In this document: in pieces, positions 12,704 to 22,402 of the stretch | Numbering within the stretch: position 1 is the first letter of the stretch | How the letters are laid out: every line of letters begins with the position of its first letter | NCBI RefSeq assembly: GCF_028583425.1 | Contig: NC_072790.1 | Coordinates: 213,072,897 to 213,136,896, forward strand | Direction: 5' to 3' | Origin: Eublepharis macularius | Lineage: Eukaryota; Chordata; Lepidosauria; Squamata; Eublepharidae | Length of the DNA: 64,000 bases | Program-made: the position numbers and the translations under genes | Notes under the pieces: generated by a model | The model's input: the letters and a program-made list of their open reading frames with translations, nothing else | What the model was told of the DNA's origin: nothing | The model's database searches: none

Positions 12704-13849
12704 CTCTAGTACATGCTCACTGAGATATTTATATTACTGTTCATGCCACACATGATGATTACTGGCTTCACAGTATCAATGCAGAGTTAAGAAAATGTAA
12801 TTTTTAAAACAAAAAGGAATGCTCTGAAGAAAGACCTACATGCTACAAAGAAGTTGTCACTGAACATAGCACTCTTTGTGTCAAATTCCTTTCTTCCTTT
12901 GCTAATGTCTTATTTAACTTACCCAATATCCTGATGTCATTATGCTACATCTCTGTCAGTTGATTATGTGAAGCAGGGCTAGGGAAGAACATACTGTGAT
13001 GTTATCAGACATCAACTACTAGATGTCATCAGAGTCAAGAGGGGAAACTTGAAACAGATTCTGGATTTCCCTCATTCTCAAGATGCTGAATTCTACATCC
13101 ATGATAAAATTCTATGCTCATGAACGTTTATGGAATTGAGAAATATATCATAGCAGACTGATAATTCATTAATCTTGGGTATACTTAGGCTGACTGGTAG
13201 CAGTTTTTTTTCTAGCTATGCCTGTTTAATCCTTTTTCTGGATTACACATGGGCATAAACGGTGCAAACTGGTGTGGTCTTTTCTTCCGAAACTAACAGC
13301 CTATTAACATGCAGTGGCAGCCAATCAGACTTTTTTCAAGTACTCTTAAACATATATGAACCTGAGATTTGCTAGTGAGGCCCTGCTCAGAATTCCAGCG
13401 TAGGTTAATGCAAGATATTCAACAACAACAGGGGCTTCTCAGTAGTTGTACTTGAACTCTGGAAACCAGAAGCTCCTTCTTGTCTTCTTTCAGGGTTGGA
13501 TCTTATGGGCCTTTCTTGCTAACACAAGAGGTTGCTCCACTGGTACGAGCCTTCTTAGACTGCAGAAAAACGGCAATTAGTGAGAAAAGTCAATAGCACT
13601 CACCAAATTGTTATTCTGCCATGGTAGCTCCCTGGCCTGCTTAGTTTGATTTTAAGCTGATATTGACTCTGGTGCTATTCAACAATTTTTATACTGGTGC
13701 TATAAATATATTTAAGTTTGTATTTTACAGATTTTATGGGATATTGTTTTCAACATTAAACTTTTTTGAGAGCTTTGCCTCAAAAGCAGTACAGAAATTC
13801 TGCAAACAAAAAGAAACACAACAACTTTTAATATTAAGCTAGTTCATTA
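12704..13849. other. intergenic, no gene seen
   Basis: AT-rich sequence just downstream of the probable EFEMP1 polyadenylation site. No repeat or coding region was recognised. Confidence 0.45.
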
Positions 13850-14832
13850 AAAGATAGGTCTATTTATTTAAAAATTTGTACATCGAAGAGTTCTATATTA
13901 TGTCTTACACAAGAAACGAGAAGGCTTTACATATTACAAAAGGATGTCATTAGGTCCAAGTTCTACTGTGAATTTTATGAACACTGTACATTAGAATGGC
14001 AAATCTGAGTTATAAAACATATATAGGATGAATAAGTAACTGCTGTGTTGTAGAAAGCTTAAAAAATGGAAGCCAGCACTTGGATTCCAAGTTCTGAAAA
14101 TACTCAAACTCAAAGCCAAATTATGTTTTTAAAAAGAACAACTTACAAGCAGCTGTTTTTTAGATTGTGGCATCCTAGTATACAAACATATATTATTTTT
14201 CCTCTGCTCAGGAACGAGGAAGATTGTTCTCTTAAACAAGCAACAATACTCATACAGAAATATTTCTTAGAATGATGTTTTCTTTTCCACTGGGAGCTTC
14301 ACTCATTGTTGGCAAAGCTTTCTCCTTATGTCCCATTTTTCTCGGAAAAGATAAAATGTTAATGAGTAGTATGTTTAAATAGAAAAGATCTGCCCAGTAT
14401 CTAGAGCTCAGGAAACACCCAGTACAAACCATTTTCTCTTTATGGTGCTCATTAATCCTAAATCACCATTAAAAAAAAAAACCAATACAAGAGGAAATAG
14501 GTGTCTAAGGAACTGTTTTTTTTTTAACAGACTGCCATCCTTCCTTATAGTGCAGTTAAAAAAGAGAAATACACACACAAATGTATTACATACTGGCACA
14601 ATGCTCCTCACCGAGACAAGAGAGAGGAGTGGGCAGATATGTAGGGAGGGCTTATATATTGCAGGGGTTTCTGGAGTGGTGCACTGCCATATAAGTTCTC
14701 CTTTCCTCTGCTGCCAGGAGTAGATTTTTGCCTTCTCCATGTCCTCATGTGCAGTGTTTTGGCTTCCCTCCACCCTCACTTACAAATGAATGGTCAGCGT
14801 TCTTGTCCATGTGAAAAAGTACAACTTACCTC

Positions 14833-14985
14833 ACATAGGAACATATTAAGTTGCCGTACTGAATCAGACCACATCCACCTATCTCAAAATCTTGGAAGGG
14901 TTCTTCCCAATCCTGCTTCCTGAGATCCCCTTGAAACTGAACCTGGGATCTTGTGCTTATGAGGTATGCCTCTGAGCTATGGGGC
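14833..14985 (-). mobile_element. tRNA-derived SINE fragment in the 3' UTR
   Basis: ACATATTAAGTTGCCGTACT then GAATCAGACCA and ACTGAACCTGGGATCTTGTG match the family also seen at 40321-40364, 40735-40800 and 53355-53445. The B-box-like GGTTCAGTTTC lies on the minus strand. Confidence 0.7.
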
Positions 14986-15117
14986 TGTCTTGGAAAGAAC
15001 ACTGGGGTACAGGCAAACTTGCTTTGGGTGACTCCCAGGGACATCAGTCACTAAAAATCACCCTGAGTCCATATAGAGAAAGGGATGGAGGAAGGAAATC
15101 TTCAAATCTCATGCAGC

Positions 15118-15335
15118 TAGGGTTGCCAGTCTCCAGGTAGTGACTGGAGATCTCCTGGAATTACAACTGATCTCCAGGCCATAGAGATCTATTCCCCTGG
15201 AGAAAATGGCTGCATTGGAGGGAGGACTCTATGGAATTATCTTATGATGAGGTCCTTTCCTTCCCAAAGCCTGCCTTTTCCAGGCTTTATCCCTCAAATC
15301 TCCAGGAATTTCCCAACCTGGAGCTGGCAACCCTA
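15118..15335. mobile_element. TAGGGTTGCC MITE, complete, in the 3' UTR
   Basis: Begins TAGGGTTGCCAGTCTCCAG and ends GAGCTGGCAACCCTA. Flanks CATGCAGC (15110-15117) and CACGCAGC (15336-15343) match at 7 of 8 positions, an aged 8-bp duplication that suggests hAT. Confidence 0.82.
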
Positions 15336-15497
15336 CACGCAGCCAGTAATAAAGCACATTGAAATCCCTTTGATTTCAGTTTCAGCAGGACTTACTCATG
15401 CCCCTCAATCCTGAAGCCATTTCAGTAGACATAGTACAGTCTTGTATGCATTGTATACATAGGTCACATGGTGCGGGGGAAGAATGGACACATGGAC

Positions 15498-15714
15498 TGG
15501 GTTGCCAGCCTCCAGCTGGGGCTGGAGATCTCCCGGAATTACAACTGATCTCCAGACAACAGAGATCAGTTCCCCTGGAGAAAATGGCTGCTTTGGAAGG
15601 TGGACTCCATGGCACCATGCCTTGCTGAGGTTCCTCCCCTCAGCAAACTCCAGATTTCCCACACTGTACCACACAAATCTCTAGGAATTTCCTTCCCTGG
15701 AGTTAGCAACTCTA
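15498..15714. mobile_element. second copy of the TAGGGTTGCC MITE
   Basis: TGGGTTGCCAGCCTCCAGCT to GGAGTTAGCAACTCTA, about 217 bp with the same inner blocks (CTGATCTCCAGACAACAGAG, CCCCTGGAGAAAATGGCTGC). No target duplication is readable. Confidence 0.8.
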
Positions 15715-16215
15715 TGCCACCCTTACAGGAAGGGGAACATGCTTGATAGCAGGCTCTTGTGTTCATTAGAAAGACAGTGCTATATTTAAAACCAACCTAA
15801 ACACCATAAATCTTACAATGGAAAAGTAATAGATTTTAAGTTTTTTTAAAAATCATAGAAGCTCTTCTTTGACAGTAACATCCTATTAAAAGGATCACAT
15901 ATTATAAAATCATTTAAGCAAAGACATTTTGTTATAGGGAGGTGCCTGACAGGGGTATTGTTATACAGGGAGGGGGAATACAACCTTTATACAAAAAAGT
16001 GGCAATGCCCAGGTTATATTATGAAACATGAATACTACTTTGAACTATATGAGCAAAAAGCATGATTACAAGTACTGATTTCCTTAATAAAGCTTTTTTC
16101 CCTTAAAAAGAACCAAAAACAAATGTAAAATCTATAAATAAAGTTGTAAGTGCTTCATTTAAGAGGATATTTCTTTGGCTGCTTTGGGAGTTGACAAAGG
16201 ACATAGTTGTAGTGC

Positions 16216-16374
16216 CTAAAATGAATATGGTCCTACAATTAGCATTAACCTCAGGACTGAACTCGACCGATAATTCATATTATTGACTGTCAGCATCTCC
16301 AGGTCAATTATATGTTCTCGAGGTCCTGATAATGGCTTGACCAATACAAGCATTGCACTCACTGGGCTTGTTTG
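16216..16374 (-). CDS. EFEMP1: EFEMP1 terminal coding exon with stop codon
   Basis: The acceptor CTCTTTCAG precedes [20 protein letters not shown], then [20 protein letters not shown] and [12 protein letters not shown] with a TAG stop at 16216-16218. It joins in phase 0 to the previous exon, which ends DFFLR. This is the second half of the fibulin-type C-terminal domain. The reptile sequence differs from the mammalian one around the VNNMNYRSS stretch but ends in the same VGPxSF. The ORF is too short for a standard ORF list because only 52 codons are exonic; it is placed by splice site and homology. Confidence 0.95.
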   Translation of the reverse strand, partial: QTSPVSAMLVLVKPLSGPREHIIDLEMLTVNNMNYRSSSVLRLMLIVGPYSF

Positions 16375-16617
16375 CTGAAAGAGAAAAAAAAATAAAGTTT
16401 TCAGCTAGATATATGTAACATTTCTTTTCTAAGCAGTTTTCAAAGTTTAGTAGTATGCCTGAGTTCTGATGTAGTTGATTATTTATTACAAAGATGAATT
16501 CTGAAGATTTTTGTCAAATCTACTAGCATACTGGCTATTTCCATGAATCAGAAACTCCCCACCTGTGGAAAGGAGAACAGCTCTAACACGCCTTTCCTAA
16601 CATACTCATTACCTAAA

Positions 16618-16746
16618 CAGTAAAGAGTCCAGTAGCATCTTTAAGACTAACCAACTTATTGTAGCATAGTTGATTAGTCTTAAAAGGTGCTACTGGACTG
16701 GACTATTTTGCAACTACAGACTAACACGGCTAACTCCTCTGGACTG
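16618..16746. mobile_element. short inverted pair of PLE ends with 10-bp target duplication
   Basis: A minus-strand PLE end (GAGTCCAGTAGCATC…TAGCATA) is followed directly by a plus-strand PLE end (GATTAGTCTTAAAAGGTGC…AACTCCTCTGGAC). The 129 bp is flanked by ATTACCTAAA at 16608-16617 and 16747-16756. The layout is a miniature of the large insertion, an inverted copy followed by a forward copy. It sits 237 bp from the left 665-bp duplication. Confidence 0.85.
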
Positions 16747-16983
16747 ATTACCTAAATGCAGGGAGTTCTTAAAAGGGAAGAAGGATTCGTGATCTTCCTC
16801 CAGCATTCTAAAACAGTACAACCTCAGAAGGGATATAGTATGTTTTGAACTTGTAGATCAAGTCTAAAAAAAAGTGTGGAGATGTGAAAAGAACTACGAT
16901 CAGAATGGAAGAGAATTATGTGATTAACAGTAAGGAGGATGACCTGGAATATTAGGTGCAGACAGCAGCCCATTCAATAGGGA

Positions 16984-17648
16984 CGTGTAATCAGATAATA
17001 ACCATCTGACTTGAATCACATCCATTCTTTAATATAGTTAATATAACTAGACTAATCCAACTGCAGTCATTTTTGACATTCAATAGTACTCAGAAATGTT
17101 TGGATCTAATAGGCATTCTGACACTTTGTTCTCTGGTTTCAGAACCTGGTTCAGCAGCAGAGGCAGTGAGAGAGTAACTCAGCAGGTATGTGCCGGACAT
17201 GGATGTCATCCAATCAATATGCCACGAAATGGGTCTTTACAACTGGCTTTTACACACACAGTATTTTTATTTTCTGCCAGTCACGGCAATGTCAATGGAA
17301 AGGCTTTCTGATCTTATGCAAGCATGCCTCCTGCTTACATAGAAACTATTTCACTGTTTAGGGATGCACCTGCTAGGCAAGCCAAAGCTTTGCTTGTATC
17401 TGCTGGTAGACAGAGCTGAGCAGAGTGGGGTGGGGGGGATATAGACAGCAAAGGCCCAACCTTTGCTTTCTTCATCCCCAGCAATAAACAATGCACCTTC
17501 CCTGCAGAGAACAAACCAAAGACTTTACTTGCACTAGCCAGCAGTGCAGCAAAAGCTAGGGATAGGTGTAGAATGGACCACCTCTTCCTCTGATAGGCAG
17601 CTTGCCTACATTACAGGTTGGGAGGGGAATAAAGACATAACTCAGACT
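16984..17648 (+). repeat. left copy of 665-bp flanking direct duplication
   Basis: Every line compared with 24818-25482 matches, including a run of seven Gs near 17432. The constant offset is 7834 bp. The copy begins CGTGTAATCAG and ends ACTCAGACT. The duplication stops exactly where PLE sequence begins, which is the signature of a target-site duplication, but 665 bp is far longer than usual. It encodes nothing recognisable; a 71-codon ORF occurs in both copies only because they are identical. Confidence 0.95.
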
Positions 17649-17731
17649 CAGAGGAGTTAGCCGTGTTAGTCTGTAGTAGCAAAATCAAAAAGAGTCCAGT
17701 AGCACCTTTAAGACTAACCAATTTTATTATA

Positions 17732-17770
17732 GCATAAGCTTTCGAGAATCAAGTTCTCTTCGTCAGATGC
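17732..17770 (-). ncRNA. hammerhead-ribozyme-like motif in PLE copy M
   Basis: Reverse complement of the motif at 22276-22314. Read on the minus strand: GCAU, then CUGACGAA, a 5-bp stem II (GAGAA/UUCUC), GAAAGCUU and AUGC. It lies in the sense direction of EFEMP1 transcription, in the last intron. Hammerhead-like features are the CUGANGA and GAAA boxes and a U-H site before helix I. One extra A before stem II and an almost absent stem III are departures from the consensus. Confidence 0.45.
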
Positions 17771-18086
17771 CTGATCAAAACTGGGCAGATACAGAAGAGG
17801 AGGGGGAAAGAGAGAGAAAAAAGGGAGGGGGCATAAATCACAAGAAGGCAGAATGCAATTAGCATGGAGGCTATCAAAACATTCCTTTGCTTGGAAATGT
17901 AAACATTTCCTTTTGGTGTGCAGTCAGTTTGTAGCAGTGAAGGTATCCAATTCCTATGTAGTATAAGCCTTCGATGACCACAGCTCTCCCTGCCAGCTGC
18001 ATCTGACAAAGAGAACTGTGGTCCCCGAAAGCCCACACCAGGCGTCACTGGGCTCCCCCAGATCACGCCTCTGTAAAGAGAATCTG

Positions 18087-20404
18087 TTACCTGTGGTAAT
18101 GTGATAACCATTCATAGTCTCTATTCAGTCCCCGCTTGACAGAGTCAAATTTGCATATGAATTCCAATTCAGCAGCCTCCCGTTGGATTTTGTTTTTGAA
18201 AGGTTTCTGTTGAACCACAGCGACCTTTAAGTCTTTGGTGGAATGTCCTGGTAGATTGAAGTGTTCTCCCACTGGTTTCTGGATGTTTCCATTTCTAATG
18301 TCAGATTTGTGTCCATTTATTCTTTTGCGTAGAGGTTGGCTGGTTTGTCCAATGTACAGAGCAGAGGGACATTGTTGGCACATGAGGGCATATATCAGGT
18401 TGGAGGATGAGCAGCTGTAAGAGCCAGAGACAGTGTAGTTGATGCCATTGGGTCCTGTAATTGTATTCCCTGGGTAGATATAGGGGCAGAGCTGGCATCT
18501 GGGTCTGTTGCAGGGCTTGGTACCTGTGCTGGTGACTCTGCTGGCCGATTCATGATTGTAAGTGAGAAGTCGTTTAAGATTGGGGGGCTGTCTGTAGGCA
18601 AGGAGAGGTCTTCCACCCAGGGCTTCTGAGAGAGAGGTATCATTTTCCAGGATGGGTTGTAGCTCACTGATGATACGTTGGATGGGTTTGAGCTGGGAGC
18701 TATAGGTGACAACCAGTGGTGTTCTGTTGTTAGTTCCTTTAGGTTTGTCCTGGAGCAGACTGTTCCTGGGTACTAGTCTGGCCCTGTTAATTTGTTTCTT
18801 CACTTCATTTGGTGGGTACTGTAGTCCCAAAAATGCTTGTTGTAAATCTCTTAAGTGTGAGTCTCGGTCGAGAGCATTGGAGCAGATACGGTTGTAACGT
18901 AAGGCTTGGCTGTAGACAATAGACCGAGTGGTATGTTTAGGGTGGAAGCTGGAGGCATGTAGATATGAGTATCGGTCTGTTGGTTTCCGGTATAAGGTGG
19001 TATTTATTCGTCCATTATGTAGTTGTACAGTGGTGTCCAGGAAGTGTACCTGTTGTGTAGAGTGGTCCAGGCTTAAGTTGATAGTAGGGTGAAAGTTATT
19101 GAAGTCCTGATGAAATCTCTCAAGGGCTTCCTTCCCATGGGTCCAAATGATGAAGATGTCATCCAGGAATCTTAAGTATAGTAGTGGTTCCAGTGGATGT
19201 GAGCTGAGGAAGCGTTGCTCTAAGTCCGCCATGAATATGTTAGCATATTGTGGTGCCATGCGTGTGCCCATGGCTGTGCCATTAACCTGTAGATATAAGT
19301 TGTCACCAAATTCGAAGTAATTGTGAGTGAGCACGAAGTGACAAAGTTCAGTGGCGAGGTTTGCTGTGGTTTTGTCCGGGATAATATTCCGTATGGCTTG
19401 CAATCCATCTGCATGTGGGATATTGGTGTACAAGGCCTCCACATCCATGGTTGCTAGGATGGTGTCATCTGGTAGGTTGTCAATGGATTGTATTTTCCTG
19501 AGGAAGTCAGTGGTGTCCCGTAAATAGCTGGGTGTGCTGGTGGCATAGGGCCTGAGGATAGAGTCCATGTATCCCGAGACTCCTACTGTGATGGTGCATT
19601 TTCCTGCAACAATTGGGCGTCCTGGGTTACCCGCTTTGTGGATTTTGGGTAGTAGGTAGAATCTTCCTGGTCGTGGTTCCTGGGGTGTGTCTGTATGGAT
19701 GCATTCTTGTATGTCCATGGGGAGTGTTTTTAATATTTTATTGAGTTCCCTTTTGTATTGTTCAGTGGGGTCAGAAGGTAGTATTTTATAGAATGTTGTG
19801 TTGGAGAGTTGTCTTTCTGCTTCTTGTATATAATTTTGTTTATCCATGATGACAACTGCTCCGCCTTTGTCAGCTTCCTTGATTACGATGCCAGAATTAT
19901 TTTGGAGGCTGTTTATGGCCTCTCTTTCTCCACGGCTGAGGTTCTGCTTTAGGTGTTGTTGTTTGTCAATTATCTCAGCCTGAGCCCGTCTACGGAAGCA
20001 TTCAATGTAAAAGTCCAATGAGGAGTTACGGCCCTCAGGTGGTGTCCATGTGGAATTCTTTTTCCTGGAGTTTTGTAACGATGGTTGTGTATTGCTGGGT
20101 TGGGGGGGTGGGGGCTGCTGAGGCTGCTGTGATGGTGTCTGTTCAGTGCTTTGTTCGTCATTTTGTCCAGCAGAGTAGTTGAAGAATTCTTTCAGTCTTA
20201 GGCGTCTAAAATAGGCCTCCAGGTCTCCACAAAGTTGTATGGTTTGTGTGGGTCTGGCTGGGCAAAAGGATAGTCCACGTGAGAGGACTGATTCCTCTGC
20301 TGGGCTCAGCTTGTAACTGGAAAGATTGATGATGTTGCTTGGATCCCAAGTGTTTTTGCTCTCTGTTGCAGGCAGGAGTTTTGAGAATTTCTTCTCCTTC
20401 TTGT
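18087..20404 (-). pseudogene. PLE RT-GIY-YIG ORF, copy M (lacks N-terminus)
   Basis: An open frame of about 770 codons with no ATG start; it begins at the inverted junction. In order it holds a Gln/Pro-rich linker (QPQQPPPPQP), the PLE/TERT-like motif LPKIHKAGNPGRP, RT motif A (ATMDVEALYTNIP, Asp at 19443-19445), motif B (GTAMGTRMAPQYAN) and motif C (RFLDDIFIIW, Asp pair near 19158-19163). Then comes a Cys-rich linker (CNRPRCQLCPY) and a GIY-YIG nuclease (LIYALM…LYIGQTSQPLRKRINGH, YIG at 18348-18356, with a later AAELEF carrying the likely catalytic Glu). The stop is at 18087-18089. Both enzymatic domains are uninterrupted, but the N-terminal ~128 residues seen in P2 are missing. It has the same orientation as EFEMP1. 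Confidence 0.93.
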
Positions 20405-20405
20405 C

Positions 20406-21959
20406 CACAAAGCGGGTAACCCAGGACGCCCAATTGTTGCAGGAAAATGCACCATCACAGTAGGAGTCTCGGGATACATGGACTCTATCCTCAGGCCCTA
20501 TGCCACCAGCACACCCAGCTATTTACGGGACACCACTGACTTCCTCAGGAAAATACAATCCATTGACAACCTACCAGATGACACCATCCTAGCAACCATG
20601 GATGTGGAGGCCTTGTACACCAATATCCCACATGCAGATGGATTGCAAGCCATACGGAATATTATCCCGGACAAAACCACAGCAAACCTCGCCACTGAAC
20701 TTTGTCACTTCGTGCTCACTCACAATTACTTCGAATTTGGTGACAACTTATATCTACAGGTTAATGGCACAGCCATGGGCACACGCATGGCACCACAATA
20801 TGCTAACATATTCATGGCGGACTTAGAGCAACGCTTCCTCAGCTCACATCCACTGGAACCACTACTATACTTAAGATTCCTGGATGACATCTTCATCATT
20901 TGGACCCATGGGAAGGAAGCCCTTGAGAGATTTCATCAGGACTTCAATAACTTTCACCCTACTATCAACTTAAGCCTGGACCACTCTACACAACAGGTAC
21001 ACTTCCTGGACACCACTGTACAACTACATAATGGACGAATAAATACCACCTTATACCGGAAACCAACAGACCGATACTCATATCTACATGCCTCCAGCTT
21101 CCACCCTAAACATACCACTCGGTCTATTGTCTACAGCCAAGCCTTACGTTACAACCGTATCTGCTCCAATGCTCTCGACCGAGACTCACACTTAAGAGAT
21201 TTACAACAAGCATTTTTGGGACTACAGTACCCACCAAATGAAGTGAAGAAACAAATTAACAGGGCCAGACTAGTACCCAGGAACAGTCTGCTCCAGGACA
21301 AACCTAAAGGAACTAACAACAGAACACCACTGGTTGTCACCTATAGCTCCCAGCTCAAACCCATCCAACGTATCATCAGTGAGCTACAACCCATCCTGGA
21401 AAATGATACCTCTCTCTCAGAAGCCCTGGGTGGAAGACCTTTCCTTGCCTACAGACAGCCCCCCAATCTTAAACGACTTCTCACTTACAATCATGAATCG
21501 GCCAGCAGAGTCACCAGCACAGGTACCAAGCCCTGCAACAGACCCAGATGCCAGCTCTGCCCCTATATCTACCCAGGGAATACAATTACAGGACCCAATG
21601 GCATCAACTACACTGTCTCTGGCTCTTACAGCTGCTCATCCTCCAACCTGATATATGCCCTCATGTGCCAACAATGTCCCTCTGCTCTGTACATTGGACA
21701 AACCAGCCAACCTCTACGCAAAAGAATAAATGGACACAAATCTGACATTAGAAATGGAAACATCCAGAAACCAGTGGGAGAACACTTCAATCTACCAGGA
21801 CATTCCACCAAAGACTTAAAGGTCGCTGTGGTTCAACAGAAACCTTTCAAAAACAAAATCCAACGGGAGGCTGCTGAATTGGAATTCATATGCAAATTTG
21901 ACTCTGTCAAGCGGGGACTGAATAGAGACTATGAATGGTTATCACATTACCACAGGTAA
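20406..21959 (+). pseudogene. PLE RT-GIY-YIG ORF, copy P1 (5'-truncated)
   Basis: The frame is open from the inverted junction, starting inside the KIHKAGNPGRP motif. The first ATG is at 20478. Motif A Asp is at 20601-20603, FLDD Asp codons at 20883-20888 and the YIG of the nuclease at 21690-21698; the TAA stop ends at 21959. It therefore keeps RT motifs A-C and the full endonuclease but lacks the N-terminal domain and the first RT motifs. It is the inverted mirror of M (coordinates sum to 40046) and a direct repeat of P2 (offset 3143). Confidence 0.93.
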
Positions 21960-22275
21960 CAGATTCTCTTTACAGAGGCGTGATCTGGGGGAGCCCAGTG
22001 ACGCCTGGTGTGGGCTTTCGGGGACCACAGTTCTCTTTGTCAGATGCAGCTGGCAGGGAGAGCTGTGGTCATCGAAGGCTTATACTACATAGGAATTGGA
22101 TACCTTCACTGCTACAAACTGACTGCACACCAAAAGGAAATGTTTACATTTCCAAGCAAAGGAATGTTTTGATAGCCTCCATGCTAATTGCATTCTGCCT
22201 TCTTGTGATTTATGCCCCCTCCCTTTTTTCTCTCTCTTTCCCCCTCCTCTTCTGTATCTGCCCAGTTTTGATCAG

Positions 22276-22314
22276 GCATCTGACGAAGAGAACTTGATTC
22301 TCGAAAGCTTATGC
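22276..22314 (+). ncRNA. hammerhead-ribozyme-like motif between PLE copies P1 and P2
   Basis: Helix I is GCAT (22276-22279) with ATGC (22311-22314). The CTGACGA box is at 22280-22286, stem II GAGAA/TTCTC at 22288-22292 and 22298-22302, and GAAA at 22303-22306. The AGCT at 22306-22309 is self-complementary, so stem III could form between two molecules. The predicted cut would fall after 22310. Alternatively GC-UUAU-GC (22307-22314) may form a tiny stem III with the U-A at 22315-22316 as the site, and CCAGUUUU/AAAAUUGG as a distal helix. PLEs are known to carry hammerhead motifs near their ends; activity here is untested. Confidence 0.5.
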
Positions 22315-22402
22315 TATAATAAAATTGGTTAGTCTTAAAGGTGCTACTGGACTCTTTTTGATTTTGCTACTACAGACTAACACGGCTAACTCCTCTGGAT
22401 CT

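Larger units (their letters stand above)
13850..16215 (-). other. EFEMP1: probable EFEMP1 3' UTR
   Basis: Downstream of the stop codon on the minus strand the first canonical AATAAA found is at 13863-13868 (plus-strand TTTATT). An ATTAAA lies near 13829. No such signal was seen between 13869 and 16215. If that signal is used the UTR is about 2.35 kb and includes a SINE fragment (14833-14985) and two MITE copies (15118-15335, 15498-15714), so roughly a quarter of it is transposon-derived. The 3' end is inferred; a non-canonical upstream signal cannot be excluded. Confidence 0.4.

Noticed and set aside
16984..17648. 71-codon ORF present in both 665-bp copies
   Set aside because: Its repetition follows from the duplication; the translation has no domain and it lies in an intron.
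22325..22402. Upstream extension of the P2 ORF from a TTG
   Set aside because: TTG is an unlikely start in a vertebrate; the ATG at 22403 lies right after the PLE end sequence and begins the N-terminal domain.
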